NCBI GenBank assembly: GCA_031273885.1 | Contig: JAISRA010000104.1 | Coordinates: 1 to 30,240 of the forward strand | Reading direction: 5' to 3' | From: Endomicrobium sp. | GTDB taxonomy: Bacteria; Elusimicrobiota; Endomicrobiia; Endomicrobiales; Endomicrobiaceae | DNA length: 30,240 nucleotides | Shown: positions 7,730 to 16,953 of the stretch, one piece after another | Layout: each line of letters starts with the position of its first letter | Position numbering within the stretch: the first letter of the stretch is position 1 | Notes under the pieces: model-generated | Database searches by the model: none | Seen by the model: the letters and a program-made list of their open reading frames with translations, nothing else | What the model was told of the DNA's origin: nothing | Translations under genes and position numbers: made by a program

Positions 7730-8611
7730 TTATATAACGCAAAGCTGAGGTTGAAAGGAGAAATCTACTGCGTCAACAAACCAAATTTTCCAACCGTATC
7801 TGTTTAATTTAGATCTGATTATTTCAAGATTAACGTTGGAATCAAAGATTCCAAAAACCGTTGCACCTGAACCAGACATAAAACTTACGCAGCCTAGATC
7901 GTTTAAAATATTTTTAATCCTTACTATTTCAGGATAATTTGGGAAAACGAATTCTTCAAGCCTATTAAAACAGTAATTATGGGCATTTTTTAAGTTAAAT
8001 AAACCACTACAAATAACAGAAATAATTTTATGAATTTTTACTTGATTTGTCAATGGGAATTTGATTTTTTTATATACGTCTGTGGTAATAATGCTAAAGC
8101 CTGGATTTACAAGAATTATATTTAGGTTATCAATGTTTTTTAATGGTGTAATTTTCTCTCCTATACCTTCACATAAGGCTGTCCCTCCAGTAAGAAAAAA
8201 AGGAACATCTGCACCAAGTTTAACTGCTATTTTTTCTAATTCAGTTCTCGTGGTTTTTATATTCCATAATTTAACTAAAGCTTTGAGTGTCGCAGCGGCA
8301 TTTGAAGAACCACCGCCAAGACCGGCACCAACAGGTATTTCTTTTTTTGAGTATATTTTTACGCCATTATCTATTTTAAAATGAGTTTGAACTGCTTTTG
8401 TCGCTTTATAAATAATGTTTGCTTCGTCAACAGAAAGGGATTTATCGTTGCATTCAAGAACAATATCTTTCTCTGTAAGATCAAAAGAAAGTTCGTCGTA
8501 CAAACTTATAGTTTGCATAATGCTTTCTAAATTATGATATCCATCCGATCTTTTGTTTTTAATTTCTAAAAAAAGATTAATTTTTGCCGGAGATTTGATC
8601 TTTATTTTCAT
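7730..8611 (-). CDS. ispE: 4-diphosphocytidyl-2-C-methyl-D-erythritol kinase
   Basis: GHMP-family kinase of the non-mevalonate isoprenoid pathway; it phosphorylates CDP-methylerythritol using ATP. The length of 293 residues is normal. Motifs in order: SPAKINLFLEI near the N-terminus, DGYHNLESIMQTI, the ATP-binding loop EIPVGAGLGGGSSNAA, ADVPFFLTGGTALCEGIGE, and MSGSGATVFGIF near the C-terminus. The start ATG (8609-8611) lies inside the end of the upstream gene (35-nt overlap), which suggests coupled translation. The stop is almost contiguous with tRNA-Gln. Confidence 0.95.
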   Translation of the reverse strand: MKIKIKSPAKINLFLEIKNKRSDGYHNLESIMQTISLYDELSFDLTEKDIVLECNDKSLSVDEANIIYKATKAVQTHFKIDNGVKIYSKKEIPVGAGLGGGSSNAAATLKALVKLWNIKTTRTELEKIAVKLGADVPFFLTGGTALCEGIGEKITPLKNIDNLNIILVNPGFSIITTDVYKKIKFPLTNQVKIHKIISVICSGLFNLKNAHNYCFNRLEEFVFPNYPEIVRIKNILNDLGCVSFMSGSGATVFGIFDSNVNLEIIRSKLNRYGWKIWFVDAVDFSFQPQLCVI

Positions 8612-8966
8612 TTTTTTCGGTGTCCAATATGGATAAAATTTTTGTTGCTTCCATTGAGCCTTTAATTTTTACAGCAGAGAAAGTGAATTTAAGTTTTGAC
8701 GGTATTTTTGATGTAAACAGATTCTCGTATTCTACGATCTCAACAATTATACCGTTTTGTGAAAACTTTTCTATTAACGCGGTATGAGTATTAATTGTCA
8801 ATTCGGCGCTGTTTTTTGAATTTGTAAATTGTTTATAAAAATTCTTGTTAAAAATTTTGCATAGCTGTAAAGCAATATCTGACAGTTCCTGAAGAATTCC
8901 TTTTTCAACAGCTTTCGGCATGATTTTAGCTTTGCCATTTTTTATGGAGATTGATATTTCACCCAT
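8577..8966 (-). CDS. Unidentified 129-residue protein
   Basis: I do not recognise the family. The protein starts MGEISISIKNGKAKIMPKAV. It has no signal peptide or obvious membrane helix and looks mixed alpha/beta. The last stretch (ILDTEKNENKDQISGKN) is polar and lies in the overlap with ispE. The start ATG at 8964-8966 comes 8 nt after the stop of the small TPR gene, with only a weak ribosome-binding site. The position in the pdxA-to-ispE run, the tight spacing and the intact frame argue that it is real. The 35-nt overlap with ispE suggests translational coupling. Confidence 0.7.
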   Translation of the reverse strand: MGEISISIKNGKAKIMPKAVEKGILQELSDIALQLCKIFNKNFYKQFTNSKNSAELTINTHTALIEKFSQNGIIVEIVEYENLFTSKIPSKLKFTFSAVKIKGSMEATKILSILDTEKNENKDQISGKN

Positions 8967-8974
8967 AGCAAAAT

Positions 8975-9148
8975 TTATTTGTCCGTGTTTTCAAAATTGT
9001 TGTTTTTGTTGTAAACAAAGCTAAGATAAAAATATGCGTTCGCAAAATCAGGACTAAGTTCCATTGTTTTATTGTACTCTTTATAGTTCATATTTAAAAA
9101 TTCTTTTTCAATTTCAACTATATCATTTGAAAAATTTACTATTCCCAT
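8975..9148 (-). CDS. Small TPR-like peptide (57 residues)
   Basis: Short frame from ATG 9146-9148 to TAA 8975-8977. Residues about 20-48 (NYKEYNKTMELSPDFANAYF and following YLSFVY) match the tetratricopeptide pattern (A..Y.KALEL.P..A.AY..L...Y). Only one repeat is present, so this is either a very small protein or the surviving end of a longer TPR gene. The spacing fits an operon: 9 nt after the pdxA remnant and 8 nt before the next gene. No clear Shine-Dalgarno sequence is visible. The codon use resembles its neighbours. Confidence 0.55.
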   Translation of the reverse strand: MGIVNFSNDIVEIEKEFLNMNYKEYNKTMELSPDFANAYFYLSFVYNKNNNFENTDK

Positions 9149-9157
9149 TTTATAATT

Positions 9158-10105
9158 TTAACTTTTTATGTGTTGCGCAGCATATACTATTGATTCTATC
9201 ATGGCACTTGCACTGGCTTTATTTTGACCCGCAATATCGAACGCCGTACCATGGTGCCCTGGAGATGTTCTTATAAAAGGAAGTCCTGCAGTGATATTTA
9301 CTATTTTTGAAGCATCAATACATTTTAAAGCTATCATTACCTGATCATGGTACATCGCGCATACCAAATCGAATTGTCCGTTTTTTGCTTTCAGCCAAGC
9401 AGAGTCTGCGGGAATGGGTTTTGTTATATCAAGACCTGATTTTTTCAGTATTTTATATGCTGGTAATATAATTTTTTTCCTCTAAACCTAAAATTGAATT
9501 GTCTCCTGCATGTGGATTTAGACCGCATAAAGCGATTTTTATATTTTTTCTTTTTGTTTTTTTTATAAAATCTATGCTTAAATTCACAGTTTCGACAATA
9601 TCTTTTGTTTTTATATTTTCTGAAATTTTTGAGATGGAAATATGTCTTGTTATCATTACGCCGTATATTTTACCGCAAATCATAAGCATTGCTACTTTTT
9701 TACTTTTAGTAAGTGCTGCAAGCAGTTCCGTATGTCCAGCATATCTAACACCTGCTATTTTTAATGATTCTTTTGATATAGGAGCAGTAACAAGTGCATT
9801 TGCTTTACCGTTCATGCAGTACTCTACCGCACGCTTTATGGCAGCGATGGTAATTATGCCTGCCTTTTTTGACGCGGGGTTCCTATTTTTACAGAATTGC
9901 CTAAGTTAGAACATTCCACAAATTTAAATGGTAGTAGCATGCCTTTAAAATATTTAGGTGAAATATTGTTTAAAACTTGTTTATCACCAAAAACAATAGG
10001 GCTACAAATTCTTTTTACCGTCAAAGAACTTACAGCCCTGCAAACTATTTCGTAGCTTATACCAGCAGGATCGCCTAAAGTAATCGCTAAACAGGGGTTA
10101 GTCAT
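9158..10105 (-). pseudogene. pdxA: pdxA remnant, two frameshifts
   Basis: 4-hydroxythreonine-4-phosphate dehydrogenase, a step in pyridoxal phosphate synthesis. Three consecutive pieces in different frames cover the whole family length (about 316 codons if repaired). Piece 1 (10105-9854) has ITLGDPAGISYEI, where the family has GDPAGIGPE. Piece 2 has NALVTAPISKE, GHTELL and LCGLNPHAGD. Piece 3 has AMYHDQ, VNITAGLPFIRTS and HGTAFDIAG. The first shift lies at a C4/A6 tract (about 9865-9879) and the second at an A7 run (9472-9478, T in the given strand). No piece is likely to work alone. It sits 13 nt after the SurA-like gene; surA-pdxA is a known linkage in proteobacteria. Confidence 0.9.
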
Positions 10106-10118
10106 ATTATATTTATTC

Positions 10119-11168
10119 TTACCAGTTCTTATTTATCTTAATCCCTGCTTTTGCTTTTAAGTTATTAATGTACTCTGTACATGCCTGTCTAACATTACTT
10201 TGGTACAAAACTTCTTCTATGTCATTTTTAACATTGTCAAAAGTTATATCTTTTTTAGCATGTTTCTCTTCTACTTTTATAAAGTGATAGCCAGTATCTG
10301 TCCTTATAGGTTCTTTTGTATAGTCACCTACTTTCATAGAGAAAACAATTTTACTAATAGCAGGTGCAATATCGTCTTTTGTAATTAACCCTAAGTCGCC
10401 ATTTCTTGCTCTAGAAACGGAATCTTCTGAGTGTTGTGCTGCCACATTTGCAAAAGTTTGTCTCTGAAGTTCTTTTTTTATAGCTGTGACTTTTGTTTGA
10501 GCAGCTTTTAGTTTGGCGTCGGCTACGTCTTTAGGACAGTTGATAAAAATTTGTCTTAATCTTACCTGTTCTGATGACATTCTTTTTATTGCAGCGGCAA
10601 GATTCTCTACAAGTAAATCATCTTCATGTGAAAGATTTGTCTTTCCGCCTTTCATCTTAGTAACAATTTTATTATAAAAAGCTCTTGTTTCAATTTCAGT
10701 AGGCATTTTAATTTTAAACTCTACTGATTGTTTTATGAGATTAATGACTGCAATTTGCTCTTCGAGTTTTTTTTCAAACTCAGAAACTGTTATATTTTCT
10801 TTTTTTAATTCAGCTGCAAACTCTGCCTCGTTTGTGAATATTTTTTTTATTTCTTTTATAGCATCTTCAAGTTCTTTTCTAGTAACTTTAATTTTCTGTT
10901 TCTTAACCTCTTGTTTCAAAAGGACATCTTCAATTTTACGATTTAAAATGATGTCTTTAAATTCGTTTTCTTTTTGCGATGTTTGACTTGATGGTGGCAC
11001 ACTGCGTTTGTACTGTTCAAAGAGAGGTGCGAAAAAACTGTTGAATTCTGATACAAAAATAGGCTCGCCATTTACTACAGCCAAAGTTTTATCTATAATT
11101 TCTGAAGTCGCAAAAATACTTGTCGTTAAGAACAACGTTGCCATCAATCCTGCAATAAGTTTTTTCAT
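10119..11168 (-). CDS. SurA-like periplasmic peptidyl-prolyl isomerase
   Basis: Exported foldase of 349 residues. Signal peptide MKKLIAGLMATLFLTTSIFA, then a SurA-type N-terminal region (IIDKTLAVVNGEPIFVSEF), a long helical chaperone part (about 55-195), and one parvulin domain (about 200-303: VRLRQIF, FANVAAQHSEDSVSRARNGD, DTGYHFIKVEE). E. coli SurA has two parvulin domains. I chose the ATG at 11166-11168 because AAGGAG precedes it and the signal peptide starts there; the frame upstream is open but reads as non-protein. It lies 40 nt after the lipoprotein foldase gene, probably in one operon, and acts on outer-membrane or periplasmic clients. Confidence 0.88.
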   Translation of the reverse strand: MKKLIAGLMATLFLTTSIFATSEIIDKTLAVVNGEPIFVSEFNSFFAPLFEQYKRSVPPSSQTSQKENEFKDIILNRKIEDVLLKQEVKKQKIKVTRKELEDAIKEIKKIFTNEAEFAAELKKENITVSEFEKKLEEQIAVINLIKQSVEFKIKMPTEIETRAFYNKIVTKMKGGKTNLSHEDDLLVENLAAAIKRMSSEQVRLRQIFINCPKDVADAKLKAAQTKVTAIKKELQRQTFANVAAQHSEDSVSRARNGDLGLITKDDIAPAISKIVFSMKVGDYTKEPIRTDTGYHFIKVEEKHAKKDITFDNVKNDIEEVLYQSNVRQACTEYINNLKAKAGIKINKNW

Positions 11169-11208
11169 AAGACACTCCTTATAATTTACTGTGTGTTTAA
11201 AAATTGTT

Positions 11209-12084
11209 TTATTTCTGAGGTTTACCTGCTGCATAAGAAGCAATGTCGTAATTAATTTTAACTTTGAGCTTTTCTTTTTCCTGTGCGAACCATGCGTCAA
11301 ACCTCTCTTTTTCCAAAGTTCTTTTGATTTTATCTTTCGCTTCATCGAAAGATATGGAAGGAAGTTTCCGTTCTGAAATTTTAAGTATTATGTGGTATCC
11401 GTAAGGGGTTTCAACAATTCCTGATATTTCGTTGTTTTTAAGATTTGCAACAACATTTTCAAATTCAGGTAATAAATCGCCTCTTTTAAACGGTTTGATA
11501 AGTCCGCCGTTTGCTGCAGAATTGCCGTCTAGAGAAACTTCTTTAGCTACTTTTTCAAAAGATTCACAATTTTTAAGTCTTTTGATGGCATTTTGAGCAG
11601 TTTGCGTGTCATAAACAAGAATGTGTCTTACTGTGTAAGCGATGTGATTTTTAAATACAGATTTGTTAACATTGTAATATTTTAGTACATCCGTATCATT
11701 AGGCTTTATTTTTTTATAAATTTCCTTTACATAGGTTTCTATAAGTAAACCATTTTTATAATCAGCGAATTGTTGCTTCTGTTTTGTTTGAAAATTTTTT
11801 ACAGCATTTTTGTATTCTTTTTGTTTTTCAATGCCTGCTTTTTTTGCTGATTCTATGACAATAGCTTCCATGAGGACCGCATCGATAAACTGTTTTCTTC
11901 CAAAATGTGTATTTGCAAATTTTTGATATTCTGCAGGAGTTTTTAATAATTTTTTATTTAACACGTTTTCCGTAATCTTTTTCCCGCCAACTGTTGCAAT
12001 AATAGGAACATTTCTTTTGCAAGCGCCCAAAGAAAATCCGAATGCCACTGACATAACTAACACCAGCATATTTTTATTCCTCAT
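11209..12084 (-). CDS. PrsA-like lipoprotein foldase (parvulin)
   Basis: Predicted lipid-anchored peptidyl-prolyl isomerase of 291 residues. The signal sequence ends in the lipobox LGAC (Cys 22). Next comes TVGGKKITENVLNKKL, a SurA/PrsA-type N-terminal segment, a helical middle, then one parvulin domain (about 150-240: TVRHILVYD, FEKVAKEVSLD, NGGLIKPFKRGDLLPEF, ETPYGYHIILKISE). The ATG at 12082-12084 was chosen for AAGGAG upstream and the immediate signal peptide; a start at 12117 would add 11 polar residues. It pairs with the SurA-like gene downstream. PrsA-like is a description of the architecture, not a proven orthology. Confidence 0.85.
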   Translation of the reverse strand: MRNKNMLVLVMSVAFGFSLGACKRNVPIIATVGGKKITENVLNKKLLKTPAEYQKFANTHFGRKQFIDAVLMEAIVIESAKKAGIEKQKEYKNAVKNFQTKQKQQFADYKNGLLIETYVKEIYKKIKPNDTDVLKYYNVNKSVFKNHIAYTVRHILVYDTQTAQNAIKRLKNCESFEKVAKEVSLDGNSAANGGLIKPFKRGDLLPEFENVVANLKNNEISGIVETPYGYHIILKISERKLPSISFDEAKDKIKRTLEKERFDAWFAQEKEKLKVKINYDIASYAAGKPQK

Positions 12085-12140
12085 CCAAAATATCTCCTTA
12101 TTTTCTTTAGCTTTCATTACTGCATGTATAATTAAGTATT

Positions 12141-13076
12141 TTACAAGTTTTGCGATCTGTTAGTCAAACTAACTTCATGTGTGTATGAAACAGTTATTGA
12201 AATTGCAAGAACTGTAACGATTATGCCGAGAGAAAAGATTATTGGAATATGTACTAAATGAGACAGCAGCATCTTTAACCCTATAAAAAAAAGTATTGCT
12301 GCAACTCCGATGTGTAAAAATCTGAATTTTTCAGTAAGGTTTAAAAGGAGAAAATATAATGATCTCAAACCTAAGATTGCAAATATATTTGATGTGTAAA
12401 CAACGAAAGTATCCCTAGAAATGGAAAGAACAGCCGAAATTGAATCTATTGCAAATATTATGTCACCCATCTCTATAACAACAACTGCCGCAAGCATCGG
12501 TGTGGCATATAATATGGCATTTTCCTTAATAAAAAATGAGGTTGCATTAATGTTTAGCTTGAAACAGAATAATTTTTTTAAAATTTTATAAACGATGTTA
12601 TTTTCGGACAAGTTTTTTTTATTCTTGCAAAACAGCATATTAGCTGCAGTGTAAATTAAAATTGTTCCAAAAATATATACGATCCATGAAAAAGCGTTTA
12701 TGAAAAAAATTCCGACAAAAACAAACAAAAATCTTAATATAACAGCTCCTCCAATACCATATAGTAAAATCTTGGATTGGCTATTTTTTTTTATGCCAAA
12801 ATATCTGAAAACCATTAAAAAAATAAACATATTGTCTACAGATAACGAATACTCTACAATATATCCTGTGATATATTCTAATGCTTTTTCCCATCCTAAC
12901 ATAAAATAAACAATCAGTCCGAAAAGTAAAGCAAGCCCTACACATGCGCAGGTCCTTGTGGCAACACTTTTTATTTCAGTATTATCACTACGCTTGTTTA
13001 GTATTAATAAATCCATAAAAAAAGCGACTGTAAAAATAATCCAAAACAAAAACCACATTAAAAAACGAACACCCAT
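12141..13076 (-). CDS. TerC/Alx-family integral membrane protein
   Basis: Polytopic inner-membrane protein of 311 residues with about eight or nine hydrophobic segments. The family signatures are two acidic membrane motifs, VEYSLSVDNMFIF in the first half and EMGDIIFAIDSISAVL in the second, then FAILGLRSLYFLL. TerC/Alx proteins are known for manganese efflux and tellurite-linked phenotypes; the ion here is inferred. The start ATG (13074-13076) has AGGAGT upstream; a TTG lies one codon earlier. The spacer behind ychF holds a hairpin at 13112-13129 (TCCAAT/ATTGGA). Confidence 0.9.
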   Translation of the reverse strand: MGVRFLMWFLFWIIFTVAFFMDLLILNKRSDNTEIKSVATRTCACVGLALLFGLIVYFMLGWEKALEYITGYIVEYSLSVDNMFIFLMVFRYFGIKKNSQSKILLYGIGGAVILRFLFVFVGIFFINAFSWIVYIFGTILIYTAANMLFCKNKKNLSENNIVYKILKKLFCFKLNINATSFFIKENAILYATPMLAAVVVIEMGDIIFAIDSISAVLSISRDTFVVYTSNIFAILGLRSLYFLLLNLTEKFRFLHIGVAAILFFIGLKMLLSHLVHIPIIFSLGIIVTVLAISITVSYTHEVSLTNRSQNL

Positions 13077-13181
13077 CAATACTCCTGAAAAAGCTAAACT
13101 CTTCTGAAGAATCCAATCATTTCATTGGAAAACTTTGTCCTTATAATTTATAATAGGAATAGGTGGCTATGCAAAGTCTGA

Positions 13182-14273
13182 TTATACGTTAAAACGGAAT
13201 TCTATAATATCGCCATCTTTAACCAAATATTGTTTACCTTCGATTCTTAACAACCCTGCATCTTTTACGGCTTTTTCATTGCCAAGTCTAAATAAGTCGT
13301 CAAAACTTACGACTGCAGCGCGTATAAAACCTTTCTCAAAATCTGTATGGATTATACCTGCTGCCTGTGGAGCAAGGAATCCTTTTTTGATTGTCCAAGC
13401 TCTTACCTCATCTTTTCCTGCCGTAAAAAACGTAATTAAGTCTAATAAATTATATCCTGCCTTGATTAAATGATTAAGCCCTGGTTCTTTTAACTCTAAA
13501 TCTTTTAAAAATATTTCTTGATCTTCTTCTGAAAGTTCTGAAATTTCTGCTTCAATTTTTGCGCACACCGATACTGTTTGAGAATTTTCTTTTCTTGATT
13601 TTTCTTCTACAGTTTTCACATATTTATTTTTTATCGCAGGTAAATCGCCTTCTGCGATATTACAAGCATATAAAACAGGTTTTGCTGTTATTAAAAAAAA
13701 ATCTTTTAACATTACTCTTTCATCATCATCAAGTTTAAGAGTTCTTGCAGGTTTACCTGTATCAATATGTGCTTTAACTTTTAGTGCAAGTTCTCTCTCT
13801 GCAAATGTTTTTTTATTGTTAACTCTTGCGTTTTTTTCGAGTCTTTCAAGTCTTTTGGAGATAGACTCAATATCCGATAAAATAAGTTCGGTATCTATAA
13901 TTTCCATATCTCTTAGAGGATTGACTTCGCCCATAACATGCATTATGTCTTTGACTTCAAAACATCTTACTACGTGGACTATAGCGGTAGTTTCTCTTAT
14001 ATGTGCTAAAAACTGATTGCCTAAACCTTCTCCATTTGAAGCTCCTTTTACAAGCCCTGCAATATCTACAAATTCTACAGTAGCAAAAGTTGTTTTGTTT
14101 GGCTTATAAAGTTTTTTTAAGAAGTCTAGTCGATTGTCTGTGACTGTAACTACTCCGAGGTTTGGATCGATAGTACAAAAAGGATAATTTGCTACCCCAG
14201 CGCCTGCTTTTGTTATTGCATTAAACAGCGTTGATTTTCCTACATTTGGAAGTCCTACAATACCAAGTTTCAT
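13182..14273 (-). CDS. ychF: Redox-regulated ATPase / OBG-like GTPase YchF
   Basis: Universally conserved ribosome-associated P-loop ATPase, 363 residues. Walker A is GLPNVGKST at the N-terminus, then DIAGLVKGASNGEGLGNQFL (G3 region). The usual NKxD is replaced by NIAEGD, the change that explains ATP preference in this family. The C-terminal TGS-like domain contains FFTAGKDEVRAWTI, GIIHTDFEKGFIRA and YLVKDGDIIEFRFNV. Two adjacent ATGs exist (14276 and 14273). The second gives better spacing from AGAGGT and the canonical MKLGIVGLPN start. It lies 25 nt after proA. Confidence 0.96.
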   Translation of the reverse strand: MKLGIVGLPNVGKSTLFNAITKAGAGVANYPFCTIDPNLGVVTVTDNRLDFLKKLYKPNKTTFATVEFVDIAGLVKGASNGEGLGNQFLAHIRETTAIVHVVRCFEVKDIMHVMGEVNPLRDMEIIDTELILSDIESISKRLERLEKNARVNNKKTFAERELALKVKAHIDTGKPARTLKLDDDERVMLKDFFLITAKPVLYACNIAEGDLPAIKNKYVKTVEEKSRKENSQTVSVCAKIEAEISELSEEDQEIFLKDLELKEPGLNHLIKAGYNLLDLITFFTAGKDEVRAWTIKKGFLAPQAAGIIHTDFEKGFIRAAVVSFDDLFRLGNEKAVKDAGLLRIEGKQYLVKDGDIIEFRFNV

Positions 14274-14298
14274 CATGCAACCTCTGTAATAATCAAAC

Positions 14299-15564
14299 TT
14301 AATTTCTTATTGTTCCTCTGCCTTTTACTATATATTTAGTAGTGGTGAGTTCCTTTATGCCCATGGCTCCGCGTGCATGTAGCTTTTGTGTTGAAATGCC
14401 AATTTCACAACCCAGACCAAAAACACTGCCGTCGTGGAGTCTTGTTGAAGCGTTTACAAAAACAGCGGCAGCATCGATTTCTGTAATAAAATTATCTGCT
14501 GTTTCTTTATTGTTTGTAACAATAGCTTCAGAGTGCATAGAGCCATATTTATTTATGTGTACTATTGCATCTTCTAAAGAATTCACTACTTTTATTGATA
14601 ATATAAGATCAAGATACTCTGTTTTCCAATCTTCTTCAGTTGCGAGGTTTATTGAATTTACTATATCTTTTGAAATTTCACATCCTCTGATTTCAACATT
14701 TGCGTTATTGTATAATTTGCATAATTTTGGCAAAATTTTACCGGCGACATCTTTGTGAACAAGCAAGGTTTCCATTGCATTGCAAACAGATGGTCTTTGA
14801 CATTTTGCGTTTACTGCGATATTAACGGCCATGTCAATGTCGGCATCTTTGTCTACATACGTATGGCACAGCCCTTTACCGTGAGATAAAATAGGTATTG
14901 AAGTATGTGTCTTTATAAATTTAATCAGCTCTTCGTTGCCTCTTGGTATTAATAGATCTATTAGATTGTCGAGGTGTAACAGTTCTTTTACAGCAATTCT
15001 GTTTGTGGTATCTATAAATTGAATTGCCCCATCGGGCATACCCGCTCTTAGTCCTGCATCGTATATTATTTTGACAAGTATTCTGTTTGAATTTATAGCT
15101 TCAGAACCACCTTTTAGAATAACAGCGTTGCCTGCTTTTAAACATAAAGTTGTGGCATCAACAGTAACATTTGGACGAGCCTCATAAATTATCCCAATCA
15201 CACCCAGAGGAACTCTTATTTTTTTAACGTCGATATCTATTGATGGTTTATTTTCTTCGATTACACTTCCTATCGGATCTTGTAAAAGAATAACATCTTT
15301 GATGCCGTTTATTGCATTATTGACACGTTTTTCAGTTAGAGTAAGCCTGTCGATAAATGTTGCCGTTATTCCGGCTTCTTTTGCTGCTTGAATGTCTATT
15401 CCATTATGAAAAAGTATTTCCTTCATATTTTGCTGCAGAGCAGCAACCATAGCAGAAAGTATATTGTTTTTTTGCTCAATGTTCATTGCCCCAAGTTTTC
15501 TTGATGCTTTTTTTGCAGCTTTGGCTTTCAATAACATTATATGCCTTAACTCGCTATTTTCCAT
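14299..15564 (-). CDS. proA: Gamma-glutamyl phosphate reductase
   Basis: NADPH-dependent reduction of glutamyl-5-phosphate, the second step of proline synthesis; 421 residues (normal). Landmarks: KIRVPLGVIGIIYEARPNVT, ILKGGSEAINSN, DLLIPRGNEELI, the catalytic Cys in QRPSVCNAMETLLVH, and HDGSVFGLGCEIGISTQKLHARGAMG. The ATG at 15562-15564 has GGAG upstream. The usual partner proB (glutamate kinase) is not adjacent. It diverges from gap across a 195-bp intergenic region. Confidence 0.96.
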   Translation of the reverse strand: MENSELRHIMLLKAKAAKKASRKLGAMNIEQKNNILSAMVAALQQNMKEILFHNGIDIQAAKEAGITATFIDRLTLTEKRVNNAINGIKDVILLQDPIGSVIEENKPSIDIDVKKIRVPLGVIGIIYEARPNVTVDATTLCLKAGNAVILKGGSEAINSNRILVKIIYDAGLRAGMPDGAIQFIDTTNRIAVKELLHLDNLIDLLIPRGNEELIKFIKTHTSIPILSHGKGLCHTYVDKDADIDMAVNIAVNAKCQRPSVCNAMETLLVHKDVAGKILPKLCKLYNNANVEIRGCEISKDIVNSINLATEEDWKTEYLDLILSIKVVNSLEDAIVHINKYGSMHSEAIVTNNKETADNFITEIDAAAVFVNASTRLHDGSVFGLGCEIGISTQKLHARGAMGIKELTTTKYIVKGRGTIRN

Positions 15565-15599
15565 AATTATCTCCGATTCTGCTTTTTATTGTACGGCTT

Positions 15600-15605
15600 A
15601 TTCTA
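15600..15605 (-). promoter_or_regulatory. Possible -10 box of proA
   Basis: TAGAAT on the minus strand, about 36 nt before the proA ATG. The 17-nt upstream spacer ends in a T-rich region without a good -35, so support is weak. Confidence 0.25.
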
Positions 15606-15682
15606 GCAAAAACTTAAAAAAACAAAAAGCGTTGCAAGAGTTGGAAAAGTACTAAAGGTACTAATTAATTTATAGCGATGAT

Positions 15683-15712
15683 TTGACAAAAGATGTAATA
15701 ATTTACTAAATT
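15683..15712 (+). promoter_or_regulatory. Probable gap promoter
   Basis: A perfect -35 TTGACA (15683-15688), an 18-nt spacer and a -10 candidate TAAATT (15707-15712, 4 of 6) lie upstream of gap in the divergent region. This would leave a leader of about 40 nt containing the AAGGAGG site. Confidence 0.45.
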
Positions 15713-15738
15713 CCATTTTAGAGATTTAGATTATTTGA

Positions 15739-16767
<1,029 letters not shown>

Positions 16768-16892
16768 TTTAATTAATAGATGAATAGAGATGAATAGGTG
16801 TGGAAAGTTGAATTTTTAGTTAGCAACGTCGACACTTCTCACTTATGGTTATTGTGTAGAAGTATAGTTTTAAGAAAAATAAAGTTAATTCA

Positions 16893-16933
16893 AAAGGCCG
16901 CATCATACAAAAATATGTGTGAGTGTGGCCTTT
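16893..16933 (+). promoter_or_regulatory. Long hairpin between gap and pgk
   Basis: The arms AAAGGCCGCA and TGTGGCCTTT pair over 10 bp with one G-U. TCATAC/GTGTGA extends the stem by six pairs past a bulged G. The loop is AAAAATAT. It ends 20 nt before the pgk ATG and is followed by TGGCTTTT and then AAAGGGG, the ribosome-binding site. It could be a weak terminator/attenuator that lowers pgk relative to gap, or an mRNA-stability structure. A second, smaller inverted repeat (ACTTCT/AGAAGT) lies at 16834-16863. Confidence 0.5.
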
Positions 16934-16953
16934 GGCTTTTAAAGGGGTATCTA

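Noticed and set aside
16798..16953. 52-codon N-terminal extension of pgk
   Set aside because: It crosses the hairpin and the ribosome-binding site and has no similarity to the family start.
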